Below, piece after piece: positions 1-11,638 of a stretch of 64,000 nucleotides of DNA. Both the position numbers and the translations under genes were made by a program. Source of the stretch: Hanleya hanleyi (lineage: Eukaryota > Mollusca > Polyplacophora > Lepidopleurida > Hanleyidae); the NCBI GenBank assembly GCA_036873755.1, contig JAVTVY010020308.1, forward strand, positions 17,987 through 81,986. The letters are read 5' to 3'. Below the pieces are notes generated by a model. The model had not been told where the DNA came from and searched no databases. It worked only from the letters and a program-made list of their open reading frames with translations. How positions within the stretch are numbered: the stretch's first letter is position 1; every line of letters starts with the position of its first letter.

Positions 1-1520
1 TGTCGCTCTGGCAGGACAATAGTCCTGCTCCCAGACATGTGCCGTTTTAACACTGTCGTCTTACAAGGGACAATGGTCCACATAATATTTCCAATCATAG
101 CTGTTGCATGTACATGTTTCAATGAAAAGTGTCATCTTTAGAAAATTCACAAGTACATGTATCATTCACACAGGGAGACCTCCACCAGTCAGGAAGATCA
201 GTATATAACAACACAGAGCATTGCTGTCACATGATTTAATCAAACTGTTGTTTCCAGTGTCTCGCTGTAGAAAATATACATATCTTATGAAGTGTCGTTT
301 TAACACTGTCGTCATACAAGTGACAATGCCCCTGATAATATTTTCAACCATGCTTACAACATATAATTCAATGAAAGTGTCGTTTTTAGTATGTCGCTGT
401 AGAAAATATACATATCTTATGAAGTGTCGTTTTAACACTGTCGTCATACAAGTAACAATGGCCCTGGTAATATTTTCAACCATGCTTACAATATCTAATT
501 CAATGAAAGTGTCGTTTTTAGTGTGTCGCTGTAGAAAATATACATATCGTATGAAATGTCATTTCCCAGACTGTTGCTCTGGCAGGAGAATAGTTCTGCT
601 CACCCATATGTGTCGTTTTAACACTGTCGTCTTAATAGGGAGAATGGTGCGATTAATATTTCCAACCATAGCTGTTACATGTACATGTTTCAATGAAAAG
701 TCTCGTCTTTAGAAAAACCCACATACATGTACATGTATGATTTCACACAGGGAGACCTCCACCAATCAGGAAGATCGGTATATAACAACACAGGTATATA
801 ACAACACAGAGCATTGCTGTCACATGATTTAATCAAAGTGTCGTTTTCAGAGTGTCGCTGTAGAAAATATACATATCTTATGAAGTGTCATTTTGACACT
901 GTCGTCTTGGAACTGAGAATAGACCGATAACATTTTCAACCCTCACTGTTAACGGTTCAATGAAACTGTCGTTTTTACAGTGTCGCTGTAGAAAGTTTGA
1001 TCAACTGTATATAATAACACAGACCATTGCTGTCACATGATTTAATCAAAGTGTCGTTTTCAGAGTGTCGCTGTAGAAAATATACATATCTTATGAAGTG
1101 TCGTTTTAACACTGTCGTCATACAAGTAACAATGCCCCTGGTAATATTTTCAAACATGCTTACAATATATAATTCAATGAAAGTGTCGTTTTAGTGTGTC
1201 GCTGTAGGAAATATACATATCTTATGAAGTGTCGTTTTAACACTGTCGTCGTACAAGTGACAATGCCCCTGGTAATATTTTCAACCATGCGTACAATATA
1301 TAACTCAATGAAAGTGTCGTTTTTAGTGTGTCGCTGTAGAAAATATACATATCTTATGAAGTGTCGTTTTAACACTGTCGTCTTACAAGGGACAATGGAC
1401 CTGATAATATTTCCAACCATAGCTGTTACATGTACATGTTTCAATATAATGTATGATCCCACGCAGGGAGACCTGGAGCCACCAGTCACGAAAATCCACT
1501 GTATATAATAACACAGAGAA
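1..1520. repeat. 132-bp satellite with higher-order structure (left end outside window)
   Basis: A unit containing GTCGCTGTAGAAAATATAC recurs with exact 132-bp spacing near 262, 394 and 526, and again near 850, 1065, 1198 and 1335. A second module (CTCTGGCAGG at 6 and 577; CAGGGAGACC at 171, 748 and 1464) is interleaved, giving a higher-order period of about 571-577 bp, then about 716 bp. Because 132 is a multiple of three, units read open on both strands. The apparent proteins of 60-163 codons here are by-products of the repeat and not genes. The array begins before the window. No similarity to a known satellite can be claimed without a search. Confidence 0.9.
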
Positions 1521-2600
1521 TTCTCGTGCTCCCTTACATGGAGTAACAACCGAATATTTGATCCACCAATGAGTCAGTCGCTGATGGTAAGATGGCTATT
1601 CATTGCTTGTCCTCAGATCTCCGTGAGTCTGGGGGCAAGGCACGAGTCTATTGTATCAAGGGGTTTCTTTATCTCCGTTCACCGGAAGTCATCCGATATA
1701 TCCACAGTGACTTGGGTAGCAGGGGGTGTCTTCGTCGATAGGTCACTGTGGATATGTCCCACAAAAACCGACATTTACGCTATATTTTTCGTCTACCTAT
1801 ACATTTTGGCTCTCCTATCTTTTAACATGCGGTATTTGCACTTATCTCTACAGCCAGATATCGGCATGGTGAAGGACCCATTTTGTTTTGGCTAATTTCA
1901 ATCAGTAATAAGATCGCATGTTGAGTGCGCATGTTTGACTGAACATAGAAATAACATTGAAATCCTCGTTATGTCTTAGATTCTCTCATTCATACGAAAA
2001 ACGATTTATGCAAAACATTGTCAAAGTTTATGATTTTTTATATGTAATTACTCCTTCTTCAAGTGCGGTATAAGACATTTAATATAAGACAGTTAGTTAA
2101 TAGTGGGCTTTACACCATTAACTCATTTGCGTGTGAAATGTAAAGAAAACCCTTTTAAATTATTCCATTTTAGATTTTAGTATTTACCTTTATTTTGTTT
2201 AAAAAAAAGTCAAATTCCAATTCTAATTCTGGATATTTTCCCTTAGATGTGGATATTTTCCCGTTTTAGTACTGAATAAGTAACAGACTTTTGTAGCAGT
2301 TTCTTTCCCCATTTTCCTATGCTTTCATACCTGTTCCATTCAGAAGCCATACAGAGGTATACGATGAGCAAATGGTATAGTCCAAATCAATATTTAATGG
2401 TGTCCTAGTTTTGAAAATATAGCATTTCGAAGTAGTAGCTTGCTGATTTTATGAATTTCCTTAATTTAATTAATTATATAAGTCTGACACACGTATAAAC
2501 ACAATGGTGAACGGAGTCGACCTGTTGGTATACCGGATATACAATTATCAAACGATACAGGGAAACCAATGAGTCACTAGACATGCTAGACAACAACTGT
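1521..2600. other. Unannotated AT-rich stretch
   Basis: I see no gene or RNA here. A 108-codon open frame at 1569-1895 (+) has no recognisable motif and no splice context, and I treat it as chance. Confidence 0.6.
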
Positions 2601-2608
2601 TTACATAG

Positions 2609-2697
2609 TGACGTCATGGTCGTGTGAGATAAGCACGCGACCGGATGCATTAGTCTATATAATATTACGACACAGGTGGCTGAGTTTAAGAAGCAAC
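2609..2697 (+). promoter_or_regulatory. Candidate RNA polymerase II promoter: CRE plus TATA box
   Basis: A perfect cAMP-response element TGACGTCA lies at 2609-2616. A TATA-like TATATAAT lies at 2656-2663, 39 bp after the end of the CRE. Initiation would be expected around 2686-2697. This is the best core-promoter arrangement I found in the non-repetitive part of the window. What it drives is unknown. The nearest plausible client on the same strand is the ABCA-like gene whose coding exon lies about 19.5 kb downstream. Confidence 0.4.
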
Positions 2698-2830
2698 ACT
2701 ACCCTTCACCGTCTGTTTCATCCGCGCGTCTTCTCGTTCAGCTGTATTCTAATGTCAAGGTCGATTCGTTAAACGTACAATGGAAATCCACTGGTAGTCG
2801 GTATTACATGTATCAACGAGACGCGGGCCA
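2690..2830 (+). other. Candidate non-coding first exon with splice donor
   Basis: Downstream of the CRE/TATA block the sequence has no long open frame. The first ATG, at about 2780, stops after four more codons. At 2831 there is a strong donor, CCA|GTGAGT. A short 5'UTR exon of about 140 bp spliced to the acceptor at 22188-22189 would explain both signals. This is inference; only transcript data can confirm it. Confidence 0.25.
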
Positions 2831-3206
2831 GTGAGTTACATATATCGGGGCAACACAATACAAATAAACCACCAGGTAGGTTCAATTAATTCGAGGGTTC
2901 GTAATACAAATTGATTTACATTTATAGAGGTTTCAGGGTGTGGCTGTCATTTTCCGTACATGATATATATACAAAGGGGGGGTAAGCGATCGTGTGAACG
3001 TCAAAAAAATATCTCTAGTACGGAGAAAAAAGAAAAAAATAATCCAAATACGAAGAACGAAGAAAAAACAATTGTGAAGAACTCAAGTGTGTCTTTATTA
3101 GCTACCACGCTGTTGTTGTTAATGTCAGTACATGCAGAGGAGTAAACATCGGAAAACGTTGGCAATTGTCCACAGTTGTTGACAACATATTTCATTATAT
3201 ACTCCA
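2831..3206. other. No feature seen
   Basis: This is simple AT-rich sequence with short open frames on both strands at 2960-3225. They are lysine-rich or hydrophobic by composition, and I recognise none as a gene. Confidence 0.5.
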
Positions 3207-4375
3207 CAAGGGCGGATCCAGCCAAAATTCATAGGGGGAGGGGTCGACTATCACAGCCCAACAGGCGAGGGTCCAGGGGCCGCCTAGGCCCCGGAAGCTC
3301 CGGGGTCCTACATCGCCGGAGATGCGTTCTGAGCGTTTCCCCGGAAATAAAACTGATCATAATGTATGCAGATTTATGGTTTTATTTTCACGATTTTTTC
3401 GCAACTATAAGCAAGCTTCGATATTTGAAAAATCGCACCTCATGATTGCATCCATTTGACTTTCTAGTTATATTTAAAGCATACAAAGGAAACAAAGATG
3501 CCTACCGATACGGTTCATTCACAAAAAGATAAAACAAGGAAATCCTCATAGCCCAACAGGTGAGGGTCCAGGGGCCGCCTAGGCCCCGGAAGCTCCGAAT
3601 TCCTAGATCTCCGGAGATGCGTTCTAAGCATTTTCCAGGAAATAAATTCGAACATGATGTATGCAGATTTATGGTTCTATTTTCATGTTTGTTTCTCATT
3701 TATAAGCATGCATCGATATTGAAAAAAAAAACATACTTCATGCCCGAATCCATTTGACTTTCTAATTATATTTAACAGATAAAAAAAACGATGACTTTTA
3801 CATCATGGAACAGTAGAACCAATATGATACCGATTCATTTACACAAAGCTAAAATAAGCGATACTCACAGCCTGACAGGCGAGTGTCCAGGGGCCGCTTA
3901 GGCCCCGGAAGCTCCGGGGTTCCAGGTTGAGGGAGATGCGTTTTACGCGTTTTCCCGGAAATAAATCTGAACACAATGTAGGTAGATTTATTGTTCTATT
4001 TTCACATTTGTTTCGCATAAACAAGCACCGATATTGAAGAACATGCGTGACAACTTTTGACTTCCTGGTTTAACACAAACAAAACACTACACGTGGTGCG
4101 CTCGCGGCGATAATATCTGATTTTAGATACATATTGAAACTCCAACTTAAATAGTACACTCACAAACTACATGAATAGATGATGGTCTGTTTAATACACT
4201 TATAGATACTCTAATTACATAATCCACATTCAGTTAATTTACATATCATTTCAAGACATTATTTCTACATGGAATCTCAGGGTTCGCTAATCCTCCAAAA
4301 AAATATATTTTTTTTTGAGGTTTCATGGGAGGGGGAAAGGGTCCGGAACCCCCACCCCCCGTAGATCCGCCCTTG
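3207..4375. mobile_element. TIR element with three internal ~300-bp repeats
   Basis: The ends are inverted: CAAGGGCGGATC at 3207 against GATCCGCCCTTG ending at 4375. Both are flanked by the direct repeat CTCCA (3202-3206 and 4376-4380), consistent with a 5-bp target duplication. Inside are three head-to-tail copies of a roughly 300-bp unit starting at about 3256, 3551 and 3870. Each carries GGGGCCGCYTAGGCCCCGGA and a downstream AT-rich block. No transposase is present, so the element is non-autonomous; its superfamily is unresolved. Confidence 0.75.
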
Positions 4376-4380
4376 CTCCA

Positions 4381-5494
4381 AAACTGTAAACAAAATAACC
4401 CATATAAGTAACTTGAGTGATATTTAAGGACGGTTTTCGGATGTGGATTTATAAAAAAAATTGTAGGCCTATGTCGCCATTGGAATTTCAAAATTGGACC
4501 ACGGAATCGAAGAAGAGGATTTGTGGGGATTTCTTTAGCACGTGTCATAAACGAGCCAACCAACAAAAGAAGAAAGTAGTTGTTGCACTCATGATCACGT
4601 CATTCTCCACAATAGGTTTGTTTCGACGCACACAGAAGAGCTGAATCCGCTAGACAAGCATACGCGAGTGACGGTGTGAACGGGAACGTAAATAACGAAT
4701 CTCACAAAACGAGGAACGCAAAATTATAACTTGATGGAACAGAGAACAAAGAATTAAAAATAGGAAAATACGGTGAACGTGGAATATGTTCAGAACTTGT
4801 GTACGCAAAATTAGTTTTCCTCAGAACTGAGAACGGATAATGAAAATTCCCCCAAAACGGAGTACGAAAATACCCTTGCCCGCCCCCCCCCCCCGATACA
4901 AAGAGTGGCTGTGTAGCCTCGCCTGTATCTCCCCCAGTATTTGGTTATTGATTCCATTTCATTCGTGCCCTGCCATGTATAGTGACATATATAGCCTGTA
5001 CCATGGGAATAGAACAGAATGGTGTAATATAACGTACGTGATCTGCTTTATATGATTTATCACACTTCCATGTATGTTGCTAATAAGGATAGGCGGGGTT
5101 GTTTCGCAATATTCGGAATGTGCCCGATGGCGATGATGGGTAGGGTTTACTGATCTTTGCACACCAGGGCAATTTCTAATCCCACAACTAGAGTAGAATT
5201 TGACTTGATATACGAAGAAGAGATGGAGGCCATACATAGGCTCTATTTACAGGCATATCACACTGACCGAAAGAAAAGTAAAATAACGCGTGTTGAATGT
5301 GTGCGTTGGGAGAGAGGACTGTAGCGTTTAATAGGCCTATACACTCATGACCCTGTGCCCCGAATCGGGTATGAGATCTGGTACTTACTATATTAATACA
5401 AGTGTATTGGATGATACACACTAAATGACTTTCGAGCTGGCCCAAAGTTAGTCAAGTAAAAAGAATGATTTGATCATCAAAGTCATGGCGTATG
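4381..5494. other. Unannotated stretch with a poly-C run
   Basis: I see no gene. A homopolymer C run lies near 4882-4895. Short open frames at 4417-5445 have no recognisable motif. Confidence 0.5.
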
Positions 5495-5972
5495 ATCCAA
5501 GGCGATTCACTGACGAAAATAAAACATCAGATAATGGACCAGAAATTCACATCCACATATTCCCAAGTTCCACTGTCATAATGTATGGTCCATCCGCGTT
5601 CGCGATACATCAAATATAGCAGGCAGAAACACTTACTTGTATTCCGGATACAGCCGTGAAAATTCCAGTCTAGAAATGTAAACATCTGCACTATATTGTT
5701 ACAAGGGCTTTTCCAAAAATTATACCCATCCGCCTATTGAATGGTCCGGAAACCCCCTGAAATTTTGTATTTTTAGATCAAAATACAAAGAACTTTATAT
5801 TTCCATCAACACCTATCTTGAATTTTTCACATTATAGAGTGGGGGGCTGGATATGATTTTTGGAAAACCCGGACGGACCATACATTATAACAGTGGAATT
5901 GGGAATATGTGAATTTCTGGTCTATTTTCTGACTTTCTGACGTTTTATGTTCGTCAGTGAATCGCCTTGGAT
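5495..5972. mobile_element. MITE-like element with ~103-bp terminal inverted repeats
   Basis: The arm at 5495-5597 starts ATCCAAGGCGATTCACTGAC. It is the imperfect reverse complement of 5870-5972, which ends in TCAGTGAATCGCCTTGGAT. The spacer is about 270 bp and has no coding potential. I could not identify a clear target duplication. Confidence 0.8.
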
Positions 5973-6306
5973 GGTAAAATCAATCTTGTACTATAGGTAT
6001 TCTGTAGTCTGGGATATCTGCGAGGATTTATTTCGTTTCCATGTTCGTCTATATTCTCCTATATAAAGAATCAAGTCAGAGTACGTTGAACGCATCCTAG
6101 TTTCAACTATTCTTCAAAATCCAGCATGTTTCCATATATTCCGTTTATAACGATATATTTGTTTGTAAACGATTACAAGTTCTTATGTTTAAAACGGACC
6201 CTAGGCATTATTAGTCTTCCCTACAACACTTTTCAACGTGAGGACAGTCATTAATCTACGACTCCCCGTTAGTGCCACAGTTAATAAAGATTGAGATCCA
6301 GTAATG

Positions 6307-6447
6307 CTTAAAACTAAAGTGTTGAAACTTACTCGTAAATGTTGAAATAACCTTTTAAGTGACAACACTTAAAGAGCAGTCCCTGTGGACACACTTAAAG
6401 GGTTATTTCAACACTTTACGAGTAAATTTCAACACTTTAGTTTTAAG
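6307..6447. repeat. Hairpin with ~55-bp arms
   Basis: 6307-6361 (CTTAAAACTAAAGTGTTGAA...) pairs with 6392-6447 (...TTCAACACTTTAGTTTTAAG) with few mismatches around a 30-nt loop. It forms the left inner part of the surrounding foldback element. Confidence 0.85.
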
Positions 6448-6883
6448 GATGTCCGCTGGTGGTAAATCAAAGTAATTATTTTTTTGAATAATGTGTGTTG
6501 TTGCATTCATAATTGTGTAATATGAGCAAAAACAAAGAAAAAAATATAGGTTGGTGTGCATTTTTTGGCTGTAGGCAACGTTAAGTGGACTGACCCATGC
6601 TCAATTTGATAACCCAGAAATCATAGGGAATAGCCCTAGTTTTGAAGCATATTCATGAAAAATTCATATAAATAGTATTTAACTTTTTCTTATATTCTAA
6701 CTGTTTACAGATAATCACAATATCTATCAAAATTGATCAAATTGGATGGATGTTGGTGTGCGAAATTCTCGGCTAGAAGGCTTTTAAAGGAAATCACTAT
6801 CTCTTAACATAGGAAAGGGAGATAACTCAATGGGGAAAACAGGCAAAATGGCTGCCAAAGCCAAAAACCAGCAGCGGACATCC
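6447..6883. mobile_element. 437-bp MITE with TTAA target duplication
   Basis: Terminal inverted repeats GGATGTCCGCTGGTGGT (6447-6463) and ACCAGCAGCGGACATCC (6867-6883) differ at one position. TTAA directly flanks both ends (6443-6446 and 6884-6887). TTAA duplication is the hallmark of piggyBac-type and some other superfamilies. No transposase is present. The MITE sits inside the larger foldback element, so it inserted later. Confidence 0.85.
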
Positions 6884-7519
6884 TTAAGCGGCACTAAACC
6901 GTTATAACGAATGACGTCCAATAATCCGGTATAAGGAATGAATATCCGCTATAACGATTTACTAATCCGTTACAAAGAATTACTAATCCATTATAACAAA
7001 TTAAGTAATCCATCATCATTAGAAATTAATAATCCTTTATTACGGGTTACACGAATCCGCTATGACGAATTATGTAATCCGTTATAATGGCGTACGTAAT
7101 TTGCTATAGCGGATTAGTAACTGTATTTCATTAAAACAGATTATTAATTGGCTGTTACGGATTAGCTCCTTCGTAAAAACAGATTACTAAGTTGTTATAA
7201 CTTTTTGGTAATTCGTTAGAACGGATTAATAATTAGTTTTAATGGATTAGTAATTCGTTAGAACGGATTAACCCGTTCGTAAAAACGGATTAATAATTCG
7301 TTTTAATGGATTTGTAATTCGTTAGAACGGATTAACTCGTTCGTAAAAACGGATTAATAATTCGTTATAATGGATTATGTATTTTGTTATAGCGTATTAG
7401 TATTTCGTTAGAAGGGATTAATAATTTGTTAGAACGGATTAAAGGGTGTAATTCGTTAGAACGGATGACAGATTCGTTATAACGGACTACTGGGTCTCAT
7501 ATCTTATTTACTGTGGCAC

Positions 7520-9840
7520 CTTTAGTGTAATGCTGGGAATCTATCTCACAGCTAGATTAAATAGGTCGAGGATGCCCGTCTCTTTCAAAGGGAGATAACT
7601 TCTTGCCGAATACGGTCAAGAATATATGAAACTAAAAAGAAGAAAAAAAGCAGCCATATTGGCATTACTCAACACGGTCTCGGATAATGTACGACATCAG
7701 TACCTCGTGACGCACTGCTAGGAATCCATATTGGCATCCATGTTGAAAGCACAGTATCATACCAAATCTCCGAACAGCGCATGTCAGCTGTTTGACTTCC
7801 TTACCATGGAGATCAAATCGAGAAGAAAAACCAACAGCAACACCTCAAATTAGAAGAGATCCTTCGCGGGTAGAATCAAGAGAATATCCATTTCATTTGG
7901 ATATATATTTGATCTCCTGGTACGGGAGAAATACAACGAGGACTATGTGAGCGAAAACATATCCTATAGCATGTGAGGTGTCTCACGTGCGACGGATCAC
8001 GGTTTATAGCGGAGAGCTGTAAAATCCTTAAACCATTAATGCGCGAGGTAACAATGACTTCGACGGAATAGGCCGAGCAATAGCGAATGTTATTGGCGTG
8101 TAGACATATTATCTGCATCACGACGTTACACCTTAATTCTCTCTCTTTCTCTCGGGCGGTATTATTTCTCAATTTGGAAAATGTAAGCATTTTCGTTCTC
8201 ACAATATTCCAAGGAGTTCTTCAAAATATTCCTTCACACGTCCCATATAATTTTTCATTTTTTTTTTGCAGTTTTAAAAAATATAAGAAAATGGCAATAC
8301 AATTTTGTTTTTTATGCCACTCGAAGTAGTATACGATTGGTAAAAACCTGTAAATCGACGATATTCACGAGGAAAGTTATAAAACACCGAGGGGTCTCCA
8401 AACGCTACACGATATAGACTAAGATGAAGAGATCAAGCAGGTTTTTGATTGAAATTGTAGTTTATGGGCCGCTTCCCATAAGGATTTCGCGGCCCATCAA
8501 CTCAATGTTTTATTTGGATTTCACCGTAGATTTTTTCGTTAATTTAAGAGTTTTCGCAGCTCTAGATATTAAAATAAATAATCAAATAATAAATAACAAT
8601 GAGAGAGCAGAGGAAAATATAAATGCAAGTAAAGAAGAATCGCTATGTACAAGCTGGTAAGTCTGTTATTGGTTAGGTTATACTGATAAATATGTGTTAT
8701 AATCGCGTGGATGATTCCTTTGTCTTGGTACCCCTACGTACACACAAAGCCGTCCAGAAAAAAACTGGGAGAACCAGGGCGTCTTCATGATTTTTCGAGG
8801 CGACTTCCCTAACGACGCCCTTGGGAACATGGTAGGTTCTTCCAGAAATCTGTGCCTGTAACAATTGCTTGGAGTGTGTATTGGGGTACAGGACGGCAGG
8901 TCTACGTCCTATATTGCGTGAAAGTCAAAGGATCATATTCTCTGTTGAAGCGTCAGCTCGGTAACATCTATGGGGTAGCGTGTCTGGTTGGTATAGGGTC
9001 GAGTATTCTGATTCTGGACGTTCTTGTTGTGTGGCGTTGGTTTGTTTTGTAGGACAGTGGAACAGACGGCCCTCAGTATCAAGGTAACTCCGTTGTTGCC
9101 ATGCCTATTTTATTTCTAAATGTGTTGATGACAATTCGACCGGATGTTATATATGGATAGTTTATTATTGTCATAATGTTTTGTATGGCTATGGTGCACA
9201 CGACTCTCAGTATCAAGGTAACTCCGCTGCAACCATACCCTTTGTTGAAGTCAGATTAATGATTGGGCCTCGATCACATCGTGTCATAGTATCATTGTTT
9301 AGTGGACATAAAGTCTTGATATTTTACATAACTTTATGCATTATGGCACATACTAGTTCTCACAAAAAATAACTCCGGAGATAATGGCCAAGCCAAAAAA
9401 AATATATATAAAAATACCTGAACAAAAATACAGAATATAGCATTAATAAACTATACTTCTAGGGGAATAACAAAAGAACCAGAAAAAATATGAAAAAATA
9501 ATAGGGACAAAGGAATTCCGTAGCAAGACACCTATCACTTTGAACAGTGGAGACAGTTCCATATAAGCAAGTTCAGATAGCAACATCAAAGGTCATGTTT
9601 TCAACAAATGTATTTTTTCTTCTTGTCCCTTACCACCACAATGTATCACAATTCACTGATGTATCCAGGGAATTATCAGAGTCCCAAAAATAAGGTCTGA
9701 TATGGGAAGTTGAAGTGTCCAGCACAGCTGCGTTCATATCCTCCAGAAATAAACGAGCACGTGCAGTGAAGACAGGTAGCTGCTTCACTTCTCATCCATT
9801 GGGATAGAACCCACATTCACCAGTTATCCAGGCTTTAGAT
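7520..9840. other. Unannotated stretch with short direct repeats
   Basis: I see no supported gene. The phrase CTCAGTATCAAGGTAACTCCG-like occurs twice, near 9071 and 9206. A GGGAGATAACT 11-mer is at 7590-7600. Open frames at 7876-8202 (-), 8087-8660 (+) and 8852-9372 (+) show no recognised motif. Confidence 0.45.
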
Positions 9841-9848
9841 GAGAACCA

Positions 9849-9971
9849 CCACGTTGGGCGCCAAAATGTAAACCAACCAATCACATTCGTCTGTACAGTC
9901 ACCGTCAAGGTAAACAATGAATAGTCACGTTGGGCGCCGAATGTGATTGATTGGCCCCACGTTGGGCGCCA
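9849..9971 (-). mobile_element. Primer-binding-site-like cluster (tRNA-Lys 3' end), LTR element remnant
   Basis: CCACGTTGGGCGCCA (9849-9863), CACGTTGGGCGCC (9926-9938) and CCCCACGTTGGGCGCCA (9955-9971) match the 3' end of metazoan tRNA-Lys(CTT) including CCA, from general knowledge. On the minus strand they read TGGCGCCCAACGTGG. Each is preceded by ACATT-like sequence, as expected where an LTR ends just before a primer-binding site. No gag, pol or paired LTR was found. Three copies within 125 bp are unusual and could be a leader repeat or a decayed tandem. Confidence 0.4.
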
Positions 9972-10109
9972 AAATGTAGACCGGTTATGACTGGTCAAGT
10001 ACGACGAGGGCCGGTTAACGTTACGTAATTACATTTTACTTGGTGTTGCCTTGATTCAGCGACCCATCTACATTCTAGTAGTTGATTATGTGGGGGAAAA
10101 AGTTGTTGA

Positions 10110-10650
10110 CTGCGCATGCACGGGGGTAGTGTTATATACTGGAATAATAGCCAGCAGTTTTGATAAAATTTATTAAGGACTTGAATACCTGATTTCTAAT
10201 GGGGGGCTTGGGGTTCAATATCGCTGGTAATGTTAAGGGAGTTTTGAATTTTTTTTAATTCGTTTCTAAGTGGCTCACGTTGTGGGTAGTGTTTTGGGCA
10301 TTCAGTAGGACATGTTCTATTGTTTCTTCTACACTGTTGCATGCGGTACAGAGTGGTGAGGTGTTTTTCAGAAGCATGGACACAGATGTGATTTAAGTCC
10401 AGTTTTGCCTAGTCTTAATCTGGTGATGATGCGGTCATCAAATTTATTGTCTAACTGGAATTCCTGAGCTTGTCTTTTCTCTCCATCAAGAATCTTATGT
10501 AACCATCTTCCACGTTCTTCTTCGTTCAATTCCTTTTGCCACTTGCACCTCAAGCAGGTGATTGGTATGGCGATATATGACGTGATCAAAACATGCATGT
10601 TTGTAACGGAGCATTCTCATTGGATTCTCCCTTTTCCTCCTCCTTTCTCT
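10110..10650 (-). pseudogene. Degraded 3' end of a non-LTR retrotransposon (RNase H C-terminal region)
   Basis: Minus-strand frames read KWQKELNEEERGRWLHKI, then DRIITRLRLGKTGLKSH (10368-10598). After a frameshift comes LCTACNSVEETIEHVLL, and after another NQVFKSLINFIKTAGYYSS. In I/Jockey-type LINEs, the segment following RNase H has this order: a basic TRLRLGHTxLNSH block, a C-x2-C-like cysteine pair followed by EETxEHxLL, then a short tail. At least two frameshifts are needed and the catalytic RNase H part is missing or unrecognisable, so this is a dead fragment. The clade is uncertain. Confidence 0.7.
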
Positions 10651-10710
10651 CCTCATCCTATCGGAATCCCTTGTGTGCTGTTGTATTGAACATATCAATT
10701 TGTTGTGCAT

Positions 10711-11094
10711 GTCACGGTATTATTGGGACGGCTCTCTTTTCTTCCTGCCCCTTTCTGTTCACAGGTGGCGCCACACTCAGTTTTGCACTCTTCGTGTCTA
10801 AATAAAAATGCCAGGAAGACCAACGTCTTTCAAATTTACGTTTTTTCTGTATATACATTTCCCTAATTCGTATATACTCTTCACTTTGGACAGTACGTTT
10901 TTTAAGTTTGGGAAAGGCTTGTTAACGTTTTAATTATATATTTGAAATTTGATGACAGAAAATAAAAAGTATAATATTTAGAGCATTTCCGCAATATAAA
11001 GTGGATGCTCTTACGTTTTCATGAGAAACGGCTCCGCTTGATCCGCCGCCACCGCGACTTTAAGCGTAAATATAACTGAAAGCGTTAAAGATTT
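10711..11094. other. No feature seen
   Basis: This is AT-rich sequence without a recognisable gene or repeat boundary. Confidence 0.5.
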
Positions 11095-11345
11095 TCGGGT
11101 GCTATATCTAATCAGGCCTGGGAAATTTTGTCTGAAGGTCCGTCGTCCGTCAGTCCGTCGTCCGTCAGTCCGTCGTCCGTCCATAAACAATTCTTGTTAC
11201 CGCGATTTCTCAGGAACTACTGCATGGATCAAAACATTGTTGCAGAAACTTATAAAACAGGGCTATTCCACCAAGCGCCTCCACTCAAAGTTTCTCAAAT
11301 TTGGCGATACATATCGCATGCTGATAGCAAAATACGAACGTAGCG
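11095..11345 (+). repeat. Fragment of hairpin-headed tandem element (GTCCGTC-rich head)
   Basis: A short array of GTCCGTC/GTCCGTCA at about 11138-11180 is followed by GATTTCTCAGGAACTACTGC. The same order appears at 25755-25830 in the fuller copy. The rest of the element is missing or diverged here. Confidence 0.65.
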
Positions 11346-11369
11346 TGCAAGATCTATGGGGCTACGTTT

Positions 11370-11638
11370 CGTAACATGTGTCTAATTCCGCTTAACCCGG
11401 GGCTAGGGGCCGTATGAGCCCATGTACTTCAAGATCCTCATGGTACTCATATGAACAGTCACAATGAAAGCGTGACTGAGGTACATCATTTTTAGATGAC
11501 GACTCTATAACGAATATTATGGATTAAGAATACTGATCAGCGATACGGATTTGATATTTTGGAACATCATGATGTCTTGCCCGCATCATTGAAAACTGTT
11601 GACCGCTTCTCTCTTGCAGGAAACAAACCTATGTTTAT
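11370..11638. repeat. Dispersed repeat, also near 30635
   Basis: TCTAATTCCGC, then GGTGCTAGGGGCCGT-like sequence, occurs here (about 11380-11413) and at about 30645-30680. The copies are diverged and boundaries are unclear. Confidence 0.4.

Larger units (their letters stand above)
6272..7519. mobile_element. Composite foldback element, 1.25 kb
   Basis: Outer inverted repeats are 6272-6303 (GTGCCACAGTTAATAAAG...) and 7488-7519 (...CTTATTTACTGTGGCAC). Inside lie a 55-bp-arm hairpin (6307-6447), a nested TTAA-flanked MITE (6447-6883) and a degenerate array of a 19-mer like AATCCGTTATAACGAATTA (about 6890-7480). In the array's first part the 19-mer runs in one orientation and from about 7085 onward in the reverse complement, so the array can itself fold back. 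Nothing protein-coding is visible. Confidence 0.75.

Noticed and set aside
221..712. 163-codon open frame (+) and partners on the minus strand
   Set aside because: It runs through the 132-bp satellite, whose period is divisible by three; the peptide repeats exactly with the DNA.
10495..10710. 71-codon Arg/Glu-rich minus frame as a separate gene
   Set aside because: It overlaps the degraded LINE end in another frame and is low-complexity.
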